64,000 bases of DNA from Paraphysomonas bandaiensis (taxonomy: Eukaryota; Chrysophyceae), in assembly GCA_965644295.1 (NCBI GenBank), contig CBFFRP010000066.1:489344-553343 (forward strand), written 5' to 3'. The translations under genes and the position numbers were made by a program. A model generated the notes under the pieces. It made no database searches. It was not told the DNA's origin and saw only the letters and a list, made by a program, of their open reading frames with translations. Positions 1 to 12,000 of this stretch are shown here, in pieces (within the stretch, counting starts at the first letter, position 1; the number at the start of each line of letters is the position of its first letter).

Positions 1-1675
1 CAACGGCCCCACCAGAATTGTCGCTGACGTTGGGCGTGGGAACAGTAACGATGTTCTTCCTTTAGGGTGCTTGGTGGAAGTTCGATTTGGTAAAGGCGGA
101 ACATTTTACCCGGGTAGAATATGTGGTAACACTGGTGGGTCGAACGGGACGTACGACATTGACTACGATAATGGTAATCATGAATCGGGCGTAACACGAG
201 ATATGATTCGAGTGGTTGGCGGTGTGCTTGACTCGGCTACTAAGTTCAAACCCGGCGAGCGGGTTGAAGCCATGTTCACTGGGGATGGCAGTAATAACTG
301 GTACAAAGGAGTTGTGTCTGCCGTGAATGACAACGGGACCTATCGAATCGACTACGACGATGGAGACAGAGAGACTGCAGTCCTCGAAGAAAATATCAAG
401 TCGTTGGAGACAGATCAGGGGCGGTTCAAGGTGGGCGACAGGGTACAAGGTCTCTTTGACGACTCGAATTGGTACCCCGCCACTGTCGCAACCGTGACAG
501 GAAACAAATATAAGCTTGACTACGATGACGGCGATGTCCAAGAGGATGTTACCGAGGATCGAATGAAGCCAATGGCTGCTCCAGACTTGAAGGAGCCACA
601 GATGGAGTCTAAGTACCGAGTGGGTGATCGCATTCTTGCAAAATATGGCGGGAAGACTAAGTATTACCCTGGTGTGATTAGTCAGGTCAGAGCGGACGGT
701 ACCTATGACATTAGATACGATGACGGCGAGTCAGAAAAGAATGTACCCGATCATTTGATAAAGCCAAAGTCGAGTCAATCTGCAACGGGTTTGAAATTTG
801 CAACTGGGGATTACGTTATGGTCAGGTACCGTGGGGGAAAAAAACAATATCCCGGAACCGTTCGGAAGGTATGGTCCAATGGCACGTACGATATCGACTA
901 CGATGACGGCGAAGAGGAGCGATTAGTGCCTGAAAATATGGTGGAGCACGTAGGGGGACACATTCAAGCTCCATCTCCAGGTCCATCCACGTATTCCATT
1001 GGTGCTAGAGTTCAGGTGCAGTATCGTGGGAAAGGAAAGTTCTTCCCAGCTGTAATTTTGCGGCGTTGTGATGGGCAAGATGAGCAATATGATATTGGAT
1101 TTGATGACGGAACGAAAGAGGAGAGGGTGGGAATCGCTCACATTCGGCCCCAAGGAGAAGACAAGCAACCCTCTAAAGCAGCAAACAGTCCTCACAAACG
1201 CGATGAGTTCAAACATGGGGATATGGTGGAGGCAAAGTTTGGGGATGAAAATAAGTTCTATAGAGGTGTAATATCTGGGGTTAATGACGATGGAACCTAT
1301 GTGGTGGAATACGAAGACGGTGATCGCGAGTCAAAAGTGTTACCTACTAATATGCGAAAGGTCGACAGTAACTCTGTGAAGAAAGATGCTATTGAAAACT
1401 CTGTGGAGAGTGCAGTCCCCAAACCAGTTGTTTCGTCGCAGGGTGAAGAGTACAATACCACTCAAGAAACGACAGGAACGGCAGGGGAAGCCCCGGCTCC
1501 CGATAAAGTAGTTGATGCCGACCTCAATGACTATTTCGCTTGGTTATGTGATGAGGATGATAATGATGACGAAGAAATTGGAGCGAATCTGGATGCCGGA
1601 GAGAGTGGGCAGATTCCACCTTATGACCTCGATGCCGATGCCAATGATGATTATGGCGAAGACTTCGAAGATTGA
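1..1675 (+). CDS. Tudor/Agenet-like seven-repeat protein, 5' partial
   Basis: The reading frame is open to the left edge and ends at TGA 1673-1675, so the start lies outside the window. An AG acceptor-like end at 64-65 may mark the start of this exon. At least seven repeats of about 50-60 residues share the pattern (F/Y)xxGDxVxAxY...(F/Y)YPGxI...NGTYDIDYDDGDxExxV. This is the SH3-like fold of Tudor/Agenet/PWWP 'Royal family' readers. The seven begin near 71, 245, 421, 611, 797, 992 and 1205. The last ~100 residues are acidic, rich in D and E, with one DLNDYFAWLCDEDD stretch. Family members bind methylated histone tails or nucleic acid; here the ligand is unknown. Aromatic residues of each repeat (Y/F before PG, Y in TYDI) are retained. 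No catalytic domain is visible. Confidence 0.85.
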   Translation, partial: NGPTRIVADVGRGNSNDVLPLGCLVEVRFGKGGTFYPGRICGNTGGSNGTYDIDYDNGNHESGVTRDMIRVVGGVLDSATKFKPGERVEAMFTGDGSNNWYKGVVSAVNDNGTYRIDYDDGDRETAVLEENIKSLETDQGRFKVGDRVQGLFDDSNWYPATVATVTGNKYKLDYDDGDVQEDVTEDRMKPMAAPDLKEPQMESKYRVGDRILAKYGGKTKYYPGVISQVRADGTYDIRYDDGESEKNVPDHLIKPKSSQSATGLKFATGDYVMVRYRGGKKQYPGTVRKVWSNGTYDIDYDDGEEERLVPENMVEHVGGHIQAPSPGPSTYSIGARVQVQYRGKGKFFPAVILRRCDGQDEQYDIGFDDGTKEERVGIAHIRPQGEDKQPSKAANSPHKRDEFKHGDMVEAKFGDENKFYRGVISGVNDDGTYVVEYEDGDRESKVLPTNMRKVDSNSVKKDAIENSVESAVPKPVVSSQGEEYNTTQETTGTAGEAPAPDKVVDADLNDYFAWLCDEDDNDDEEIGANLDAGESGQIPPYDLDADANDDYGEDFED

Positions 1676-3363
1676 GCTAGTTTCGGAATTCGCACTGATG
1701 AGTGCCTCTTTATATATAGCGAGTGTTGAATATTATTATGTGGTATAATGTATGATGAATGAAAGGTACTTCAAAGTATTTTATCTGCGTCAATGGGACC
1801 ATGGTAGTCTATTTCACTCTGATATGACTTAATATTTAGTTAATAAGGTGTGCATGACTCTGAACTAGCAAGACTAGTGGATAGAACTTTTAGAGTAAAT
1901 ATTAGAAATGGCCCTTATTTTATCACAACAGAAACCTTATTCAAACAAGCATAAAATGAATTTAATACTTTCAGTATTCGTTTATACATGGTACATGCCA
2001 ATCATCGTTAGCTTCACTACCTTTTCGGTACACACAGTATTGGGTTTAGATTAAAGTTGAACGATTATAACCATTAAAGAAAAATGCATTACATAGGTTA
2101 AATTGAGTGGTATGAAAGATGGTGACTGTTGTATATGATCATCACTGTATACTGTCTGATACTACTATCTCATTGTTTGCATGATGTGCAGTTAATCGAT
2201 TCAGAGAGTTGCAATGACTACAGAAGAAAGTAATAGAAATATAGTTGTAACTGCTTGAGTTCTATGCTCAAAAAATGTCAACGATGTCAAGTTTATTGCA
2301 TACAGAAGTATACAATATAGTGTTATTGTCTATTAAAAGTTTTATATCACATATGCTAATACATCATAATAGTTTTAGTTCGTCAACTATGCTGTTGAAA
2401 CGTGTCTGCTTCGTCCAGCAAGCATAATATGTACACGATTTGTAATTTACTTTCGAGCACTGTTCCAAATCTACTCCGTAGATGTAGCTGGTATCTACTG
2501 TACAAGATATCTTGTATGAATATCATCAACGGTCGGCTCAAAGTACCCTATTCTGTAAGTAAGTAACACTGTCGATAGCCGCCATTTTCAAGCTGGCGAT
2601 GACGTTCATGCAGATGTATATGTGGAGTTGACAGCAGCGCACAGCATTCATAGAGTCACAGTGACGACAGCTAACCCTAATCAACATCGACGAAGAGAAC
2701 CAGCCAGCACATGAATTCAAGCAACAGCGAAAGAGACGCAGCTGTGGATAGTATGACTATGATGAAGGCCTGCTCGTCAGTTCCCCACCTTCACTCTCAT
2801 CACTGTCACTGTCACTGTCACTGTCCTCATCATCTAACCCTCTCCGTTGATTGATCAATAGACATACAGAGCGGACTCCTTCCCTGCATGGATGTGCGTG
2901 TAGATAGGCCAGATATTACATGAAACCCCCCTTTTCTATTAAAACATTGATTTCTGTCGGATTGTTCTAGAAAATGAAGGTTTTCAACATGACACAATTC
3001 TATAATGTTCAGAAAGCTGTTTTTTTGTGCGATATGTCCAGTTTCCAACACACTCCACGTATGAAATAGAACTACGACGTCGTATATAGCATTCGTACTT
3101 CTCTATACATACATACAGTGCCACAGTACACCAAATATACACTATATAACCGTTAGTTTTCTGGTATGTACTGCTGCACTCTATAGAATGTACCTATACA
3201 CTATATGTCTATATATGTACATGACATGCAGGGGAAGCATGTCTAGATGTAGACTGTAACGAGTACGCCCCCATGCATCCAGCAGTACACTCTACGCATA
3301 GCTCGCTATCTCATACATACAACACCCACATCAAGCAGAGTGTCTCGAGTAATGCCCCCATAG
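1676..3363. other. intergenic, AT-rich
   Basis: No credible coding signal on either strand. It holds a short CACTGT-type hexamer tract at about 2799-2826. The last 200 bases are rich in TATA/TACA words and carry two partial copies of the TACTGCTG / AGCAGTA motif (3169-3176 and 3281-3288), within 200 bp of the next start codon. Confidence 0.7.
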
Positions 3364-4785
3364 ATGACACATAACATCAAACACACCGTTCTCAACCTCC
3401 CGTGTGTCCTGGAGGCCATCATTGAGTACCTGTCATGTCCCTCTACTCCCCCACTGCAGTCGCCCTCGTCTCTGCCCCTCATCCTCTCATTCAGACATCT
3501 CTTCGCATCATTCAAACAGCAGATCGATTCATGTGGGTATAAGCCCGTCATACTCATAGCATGCGAGAGGCGGAGGCTCATACGGTCTCTTCATATGGTA
3601 AAGTGGGCGATATCGATCGGCTGTTCGTTCCGTGTAAACTCGTCTGATTATCTGTGTCGCTATGCTGCTGAAGGAGGACACTTTGATATCATTCAATGGG
3701 CAAGATCTCAGTCAAAGCCTTATCCGTGGAGCTCGAAAACTATTGCGGCTGCATGTAGTTATGGTGATATCGCGATACTGGAGTGGCTGCGGTCTCGTGA
3801 TCCTCCGTGCCCCTGGGATCCCTCTGCATATGTGGCCGCAATTAAAGCTAATCGCATGGATGTGTTGAAATGGCTACGTTCAAAGGATCCGCCGTGCCCG
3901 TGGGATGAATCACTTTGTTCGGCAGCCGCAGCAGCTGGAAACACGCATATACTTTCGTGGCTACGTGCCCAGGATCCTCCTGCTCCATGGGATGAATGGA
4001 CATGTGCTGAAGCTGCTAAAGCTGGTCATTTTGAAATTCTTCACTGGGCACGCACGGAGCGTTCGCCGTGCCCTTGGGGTCCGTGGGTTTGCGCTTACGC
4101 CGCTCTGGGCGGTCAACTTGACATTCTGCAGTGGCTTCGATCAAGAGATCCCCCTTGTCCATGGTGCGATTTCACTAATATATTTGCAGCTCAGGCGGGA
4201 CACCTAGAAATACTTGAGTGGATTCAGACAGATGAGTCGCCGTGTCCTCTAACGTCTCGTGTGTGTGCGTGTGCGGCCTTAAAAGGTCATCTTGATATCA
4301 TTCAATGGGCGCGACAGCAGACACCTCCGTGCCCTTGGTATGAAGATACTTGCGCTAATGCTGCTCGAGGGGGGCATCTAAAGCTTATTCAATGGATAAG
4401 GGCACAGTCTCCACCTTGCCCTTGGGATGAAAGTACCTGTGCATACGCTGCTGAAGCAGGACATTTACATGTTCTCCAGTGGGTAAGGGCTCAAACTCCT
4501 CCGTGTCCATGGAATTGGAGGGCTTCATTCCATGCTGTCAGAGAGGGACAACTCCATGTTCTGCAATGGATGCGATCCACAAATCCACCATGCCCGTGGA
4601 ATGAGAGAAATTGCCGCCAACACGCTCTGCAGGGGTGTCACTATGATATTGTTAACTGGATAGACAGTCAAAGAAAACCTAGTACAGCTTTAAGTACTAA
4701 ACTCAAAGAAAGAGCTGTTCTTTATAAGCCTTCGAAAAAAAATTCATCGAAGCCTACTCAAAATCGTACCAATAGAGTCAAGTAA
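3364..4785 (+). CDS. PPCPW ankyrin-like repeat protein
   Basis: Single-exon ORF of 473 aa starting at ATG 3364. An N-terminal stretch of ~90 residues (F-box-like position, no clear motif) is followed by eleven repeats of ~33 residues. Each reads approximately CAxAAxxGHLxILxWxRxxxPPCPWDxx. These are degenerate ankyrin repeats of the type abundant in stramenopile and giant-virus genomes; the PPCPW hairpin replaces the usual ankyrin beta-turn. Repeat 7 has CPL instead of CPW, and repeat 1 has YPW. The lysine-rich tail (about residues 450-473) ends at TAA 4783-4785. Ankyrin-type arrays bind proteins; the partner is unknown. Upstream are TATA-like words and the TACTGCTG motif. Confidence 0.88.
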   Translation: MTHNIKHTVLNLPCVLEAIIEYLSCPSTPPLQSPSSLPLILSFRHLFASFKQQIDSCGYKPVILIACERRRLIRSLHMVKWAISIGCSFRVNSSDYLCRYAAEGGHFDIIQWARSQSKPYPWSSKTIAAACSYGDIAILEWLRSRDPPCPWDPSAYVAAIKANRMDVLKWLRSKDPPCPWDESLCSAAAAAGNTHILSWLRAQDPPAPWDEWTCAEAAKAGHFEILHWARTERSPCPWGPWVCAYAALGGQLDILQWLRSRDPPCPWCDFTNIFAAQAGHLEILEWIQTDESPCPLTSRVCACAALKGHLDIIQWARQQTPPCPWYEDTCANAARGGHLKLIQWIRAQSPPCPWDESTCAYAAEAGHLHVLQWVRAQTPPCPWNWRASFHAVREGQLHVLQWMRSTNPPCPWNERNCRQHALQGCHYDIVNWIDSQRKPSTALSTKLKERAVLYKPSKKNSSKPTQNRTNRVK

Positions 4786-5886
4786 AGAAAGATGTGTCGT
4801 TTGTATCGTGGTCTGTCATGGAAACACTTAGACGTCAGTATTCATATGGCGTTTGTCAATAAATATTATAGATACGGGGTTACTGTGATTTTATTCGAAT
4901 AGAACTTCAGTGTTAGTTGTTTTCATATTAGTGTATCAAGTAGCTAATAATTCTATTCTTTTTAGCAGTAAAATTTAACTTGAAACAGTAGAACACAGGT
5001 AGATTCACGAAGTACTAAATTGATGAGATAGTTGATCATATCAGTGTGATTTATGATTTACTGGTTAAATTTTTGTTCTGGGCATTGCAGCTGAAATTAT
5101 ATTGCTGGGTTGTGGGTTGGGCTCGGAATATATATTGATATATTGTATGTCAATATCAAAACAAAATAAATCTGTGATATTGCAATTCAGCCACCAAAAG
5201 TTTTAAGTGCTAAAACCGTTAGTATTAGTATACAGTTGTCACTGTACAATATACAATTAGGATTCAGCTTAATACAAGATTGTAGCTGTGAGTTATAATG
5301 TTCAATGAAATATATCATGAACTGCATTAGAGAGAGTATATGTTGAAGATACATGATCGTCATCATAACGTCGTCATTATCAGTTACACTTCTAACTATT
5401 CCGTTGTGTATAATAGTTATGTTTTATGTTGCTATTCATAATTCTCACTTCACTGTATTCATTACTTTACACTCTAATAATCACAACATTGGTTTACTAT
5501 TACTAAAATCAATTCTTTATTTATACTTATTCAGTATCGTACTACATCAAGCACTTACACTTTATACTATACACAGTGATGGATTGTAAAATATAAAACC
5601 AACTTCGTATCCTCGAGGTCATAAACTTTAAAAATACTCTCAAACAACATGTATACAATATTTAACATTGTTATTTTTATTCGTATAGAAGACCGAGACG
5701 CGGATTTCTCTATTTATGTCAGTTGTCATAATACGGTTTGACTATATTCAATACCGGCACTGAGAGTCTATATAGCAATTTAAAAGAAATAAAACAGAAA
5801 TATCAGCATCTCATATATTGGAGAGTTGCATTGATAGCCTTGTATGTATGAGCCGCAATCACCATCCTCTACAGCCAGATTCAGAA
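4786..5886. other. intergenic, very AT-rich
   Basis: Convergent intergenic stretch between a plus-strand and a minus-strand gene. Short ORFs here have AT-driven composition and no domain resemblance. I see no repeats of note. Confidence 0.65.
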
Positions 5887-8531
5887 TTAGCGATGTCGTG
5901 CTTCCAATATTCTCCTATTCCGTGCAACTTGGCTCCTCCTATACTCCTCGAACAAGGACTTCTCGTCGACAGATGAGATATCATTATTGGGTGCATCGCT
6001 GAAGCTCAACACAGAGCTAGCTCTCATTTGCTCCCCCACCTCGGACATTTCTTCACTGTCCATAGATTCCCAGCGAGGAGACTTGGTACTGTAGATAATG
6101 AAAAAACAGTATATGAGGGCAGCCACTCCAACAGAATATTCCTACCTCAAGATACCATCGTCGTTCTGCCAAGTCACTAGCCCACTGCGCGTAAATAGGT
6201 AGAGGTTTATCACAATAACCACACCACATAGTCCCCAGAATACAACAAGTCCATGTTTGTAATTTAAAAGCTGGTCAGTGTATCTGCCACGCATAGAAGT
6301 TAAGTAATTTATTACACACACTGTCAGGCCATGCAAACAAGTCATCTAGCAACATTTAAGCTCATACCCTCCATCCTCTTGAAAGTTCATGCCATACACC
6401 CCAGCAAGAAATGTCATAGGCAAAAAGACTGTTCCGATCAGGGCCAGGTTAGTCTGTTCATACAGTGTAGTAGCAATTGCTAAGTACATATCCTGCGACA
6501 AACATGCACGATACACACCTGGTTGTATTCGGATCGGATACTAGTAACATGGCTCATAGCTACAGGAAACCTTGAGTGTCGCATTACAATAATAAGAACA
6601 GAAACCCCACCATTTTCCACAGCGAGGACATCGTGCAGCTGGCGTTCCAGACAAGTGGATTTAAATACGTAGCTGTCCACCAAGCACGATATAAAAACAA
6701 GATGCTCCCAATTGATGTGATTGTTCGATGAAAGGATCTCAAATTGACCTATTAATATTCATTATTCGATTCTACTGGCACATTTAATACATACTCGATG
6801 TTTTGTTCATAATAGCTTGAAGGTTCTGGTGAATCTCGTCCACTAATCGATCCATCATCTTCAAAACCGCGAGTAAACTTCAACAACAACAGGAATTAGA
6901 TTCCACAACAATCACAAGGACCACACACACATTCCAACTTTGCGATGAAAGTGTAGCTTTTGCTTGTACGAGATGTGTCGGTGCACCTGTATTATGATGT
7001 AAGAACCTGTCCCTCATTCCGTCTTACAACTGACATACCTGTTGTTTGAGATAAAATATAGTCCTACTGATGAATTCAATCAAGCTGTCAGACTCTGCAA
7101 GAACTTCAGTGCCTGTTAAATAACACGAGTTTAAAGGGGTAATGTAGGCAGCGAATTCATACAAACCTATCTCATACATCATGTAGAAGGCCCCTCTTTT
7201 GCATACAGTATCATACATCTTCACCGTACAGTTAGATTTAGATAACAAGTGATAAACTCGACATACCTCTTGCGTCATTCTAGAGATGAGATTACAGATA
7301 GCAGATGGCTTTTCAGTTTTGAGGTAGACGCCTATGAGAGAACAATAAACACGACAGAGTGATGCTGTGGTTTAAATACGCATGCAATGTACTGTACTTG
7401 ATTTACGGGCAAGTCCCCCAGGGTGCCTTGCAACTGGGCTGCCTACAGGAGCTGGATGCCCATTTAAACCAACCTCGTCTTTTCCTGGACCACCGCTTCT
7501 TTCTGCCCGCAGTTCTCCATTCAAGGGGTTTGGAGAAACCCACTCAGGCGGAAGAGCATCACCACTAGGTGTCAGGGGCTGCGGAGGTTCGTAAACAGCT
7601 GCACCGACAGTAGTTGGAATGTTGGACTTTGCATTAGCCTGGCGATCCGGTGCAATAGATGAATCAGATTCATCATCCGGCTCACAGATTAATTCTCTCT
7701 CGTAAGTGATCACAAACCTAATTGTATATTAATATCCGATTACGGGAGCAAAATTTTCGCACCGATTAGTGTTGAACGTGTAGATCTGCAACAAAGAATA
7801 AGGTAAACACCATGCTACTCCGTTATGGGTACCTTGTGCATTTCAGCATCATCACCAGCCAGCACCATTGTACAAAATGACACCTAGGACCTTATTAGAA
7901 ACAACTACAGAACCTACTTTCAAGTACATACAAATAACCCGTTGTCAATCGCACTGATAGCAGAATGGCCTCTACAAAAAGTGTAATCGGTTATTGCAAT
8001 GTATTGCCACTGATGTTAATTCAAGCATACCTTAAATCGTAGAAATGAGAAAGAGGAATCGGATGAACTTTTAGTTTTTTCCCGATGGCAGCAAGTGCTC
8101 TTAGGTCTTTGACGTTAAACCATGTTATCCCTCTAACACACAGTCTGCTATTAAAGAAAGCAACAAACAACTCGTAGCTCATGTCCGTACCCCTCTGGGA
8201 TCTGATAGGAACTGAGAGTGGCCTCTAAGTCAGCGTATATAATAGCCCGGGGCTTCTGTACAGTGCCGCCCTTATGAAACTCCACCACCTCACACACCAC
8301 CTCATGAGGGGGCATATCTCCCATCTCTTTCGTGTAATCAAAGTCACCTGTTGCTCTGAATGTGTGATGATTGTTGTGGAACTCCAGTGATCTGTGATAG
8401 AGATAGTCCAGAGACACTAACCGCTTCTGGTCCAACACGGTCCATGTCGAGGGAATATCCGCCCAGAAGAAGCCCTCCTGGACACTGCGGTTATCGCTAG
8501 ACACTGATTGATGAGGGGGGTTAGGGGCCAT
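5887..8531 (-). CDS. CorA-like Mg2+ transporter (multi-exon)
   Basis: Spliced minus-strand gene from ATG 8529-8531 to TAA 5887-5889. It is likely a cation channel of the CorA/Mrs2 superfamily that moves Mg2+ across a membrane. The signature GMN at the end of the first membrane helix is encoded at 6385-6393 in the context TFLAGVYGMNFQEDGG. The second helix (HGLVVFWGLCGVVIVINLYLF) lies at about 6183-6280. The N-terminal region has the CorA-like line VRGITWFNVKDLRALAAIG. The first intron is well defined: exon 1 is 8191-8531, intron 8148-8190 (43 bp), and the join keeps frame. Further exons lie at about 8040-8147, 7920-7990, 7740-7860, 7340-7713, 7070-7280, 6780-6900, 6480-6740, 6140-6420 and 5887-6095. 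A proline-rich insert (about 7390-7690) is unusual for the family. The C-terminal tail is acidic then basic. Confidence 0.8.
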
Positions 8532-9025
8532 AGGGAGAGGGGGTGGCGGGGTTGATAGGGTGTTTATTATGGATATGTGTGGTGTCTCTCTCTATATACA
8601 CGCTCTCTCTATACATACATAGACATGCACATATTCATCCATCTGCTGCTGTGTATACGTACATGGTAGATGCTGTGTACATGAATGCATACACTGCTGC
8701 TCGTGCTGTATGTGATTGTGGTCGATGTATATGTACATGTCTAGATGTGTACTGCTGCTGTACACAGCAATGTACAGTATCCCATAGATGGAATAGATAT
8801 TACCAATGTACTGCTGTAGTGCTGTCAAGAATTTCGAGTACAGCAGTACTCTGTCTATCAGTACACCGCACTCTCCCTCCACTGTACACATACGTATCTC
8901 TGCAGGTATACGCAGTCTCCATGTACTGGACATGTACGTATATCTCTATATACAAGCGTCCATATCTATTTCTATATCTAGAGATCCTCTATGCCCCACC
9001 CCACCTCTTCCCCTCAACAAACACC
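8532..9025. promoter_or_regulatory. shared divergent upstream region with motif cluster
   Basis: The 494 bp separating the divergent CorA-like and receptor genes is rich in TATA/TACA words. It contains three copies of TACTGCTG(TA)/TACAGCAGTA at 8750-8763, 8809-8818 and 8839-8848. Its position and the recurrence of the same motif upstream of other genes suggest a promoter element; this is inference. An open frame runs through it into the receptor gene, but the composition is not protein-like. Confidence 0.45.
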
Positions 9026-12000
9026 ATGACCCTCCCTCTCCTCCTCTTCCTCTCCCTCCCCCTCCTCTCCTTATGCCTCCCTTATCCTCAGAGGAGCGGG
9101 TGTACAGGCGTCATGGGCGACTCCCTCTCATTGTCGTCTATAATCATTGGAGCTCCCGCATCATTCAGCCCACAAGATACATATTTCGATACAGGGACTC
9201 ACATGGTCAATAGCTGGATACTGTTCGCTCAGTGGATTAACTTACAGCGAGGAGGAATTCATATCAATGGTGAGAATGTCTCTGTCACAGTGACGTACAT
9301 AGAAGACTACTCGGACTCCGCTTATGTCTCATCTGCCACTGATTATCTCCTATCTAAAGGAGTTGATTTCATGTTTGCTCCTTACTCCTCATCTCTTACG
9401 ACTACATGCAGTGATATCACTGAGAGGAATGCAACTCTTTTAATGGCCGGGGCCGCTTCGTCGGTATCTCTTGACGTTAATTTGACATTACTAACTCTTC
9501 CGGACGATATAAGTTCATTGAGGTCATGCTTCAGGGCTTTCGTCGATATGGATGCTAGTAATGTAGTCGTTATCAAAGATAATAATGTAGCACGCTGCCA
9601 ATATTCCGATGTGGTATTCGCTGCCCAACATGAGAAAATAGAGCTAGCCGGATTCTATGAACTAGATCCACTTGACGCCAACTACCACGAAAATCTAACG
9701 ACTATAATAGCGACATTGAAAAGCAGAGGCGTGGAAACTTTGCTAGGATGCAGCTTTGATTCACTTTGTTTACAGGTTAGTTGCTTGCGTCTCGCAAGTG
9801 TCATGTGTTTCAGTAAATTCCTACTTCGTAGATACCTCGTATCGCACAGTCTCTGGACTACAACCCTAGCGGCATGTCATTCTCAATATGTCTCTCTAAT
9901 TTGCGTGTAGTGGAGGAATTGGGACGCTTTGCCGAGTATTTGTACACCACCACTCCTTGGGCACCACTCGATAGCATTGTAGGGACCATCACAGGATGGT
10001 CTGCTTCAGAGTTTGATGATATCTATTATGCCAATTTCTTACAGCATCCTCCCTATCAAGCAGCTAGTGTCTTTGCTAGTGCACTTCTGTTATCAACTGC
10101 TATCGAGATGACTCAAACGCTTGATCCATACATCCTTTCAGACTTCATTAAAAAAGAAAAGTTTCAGACTTTCTATGCTAATATTTCATTTAATGATTCA
10201 TCACAGACATCTTTTGATTCGTTGATTCAGCAGGTAGGTGTGGCATTGTGTAAAAACATGGTGAGGGGCGATATTGACGGTTACGTAGATGCTGTATACG
10301 GGTCGGAATGGAGATTACAACCTCTATGTTGTTAAACCCGATGCATTTCAAGAACGGGCTCCTGTTTTCCCGATGCCTACATGGCGTGAGCGCGAATGCA
10401 ATGATAACACCGATTATTGTAGTGGTCATGGCATATGCACTGATCAAGGAAATTGTACTTGTGATGCCAACTACTATGGTGGAAACAACGCGGCATCGTG
10501 CGACACTTATTGCGATGGGGATATCACAGGGGGATATTGCAAGTCTAACAGGGTCCTCTACGTCGGCGGGATGATATCAAGCACGCTTGCTGAGTATGAC
10601 GAATATTCCTCAGCTCTTCGTTTGGCAATCGACCTTGTAAACAACAAATCAGACGGGTGGTTTGACGACACTCCGCAAATCACAATAAAAGTGCGACTAA
10701 ATGACACACAATGTGATGGCGACGTAGCTTATGCTATGGTACTTGACCAAGAGAATTGGGCCCGAGAAAACAACAACGGCAACGAACTGGATGGTGTGAT
10801 AGGTGCACTATGTTCAGATGCCAGGTTTACAGTAAATATATAATAAAATTATTTGATTTTCTGTTCTTCAGTGAAGCGATTGCTGGCTATGGAACAAGTG
10901 TGTCTCTACCACAGATCTCATTCGCCTCTACTGCTGATGACCTCAGTGACACAGACACGTACTCTTATTTTTCACGTACATGCCCGTCGGACTACTCCCA
11001 AGGAACTATGTTGGCAAACACACTGAATTACTTTGGCATTAAACCATATGTGACAGGTATGCTAATGCTTCGTTTTATATTTGTGTGATCTTCTTCATGT
11101 TATCTGTAGTTGTCTACATGAATGGTTTCAGCCCTACAGGCTTGACGAATGACTTCATTGCTGCGTAAGCTATGTCTGTATTACAATTAATCTTTGGGTA
11201 AGAGTTTAATTTTAGGTGGGAAGGCAGCGGCAACATAGTATTGAAGTCTGTGCTGCTTGAGAATGAAGATGAAGACTCGTCATATGATGACGTAATTGAT
11301 GCTATTGCTGCCACAGGCGCCCCCGCCGTTGTTCTTGTTCTTTATCAAGAAGAAGTGGGAAAAATATTACGCGCTGCTCAGAAGAATGACAGGACGTCAA
11401 GTACAGACATAGTGTGGTTAGGAGTTGAGTACTGGACAGATACTCAGATTGACGACCCCGATTCTCTTGTAAATGGTATATTGGGTCTCTCGCCCTATGA
11501 GTCAAATTCAACTTTAACCCGAAATTTTTATGACTTGTGGGCGTCATTAGATTCAAGTCAATATATTGATTCTGATGGTGACCGTACCACACTTTCTCCG
11601 TACACTACTTTTGTAGTGGACGCTGTGTTTACATTAGCGTTAGCTTATCAACAGGCCATTGACGACAACACTGGGCTAGATGGTTCACTGTTTCGCCAGT
11701 ACGTTTTCCAGGTGATTGCAGGATCAATACAGTTTGATGGTGTATCCGGATTTAAAGATTTTAATACGTACGGGGACCAAGTAAGTCCGTTGTATACAAT
11801 AAAAAACTACCAAATATCAGATGACGGTAGTACCGGTTGGGTTAACGTGGGTTCTGTTAACATTTCCACTACGCTTGATGTTGACCTTAGCACAGTACTA
11901 TGGCCAGGTAATGAGTCCGATATGTCTAATTAGCTTTTAAAATCGTAGTTCAGATGGATCTGTTGGCATAACATCATCATATAGCTCTCAGCTTTCTTTG

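Noticed and set aside
8543-9025. Extension of the receptor N-terminus to 8543
   Set aside because: The upstream frame is Cys/Tyr-rich translation of TATA/TGTA promoter words; ATG 9026 begins a clean signal peptide.
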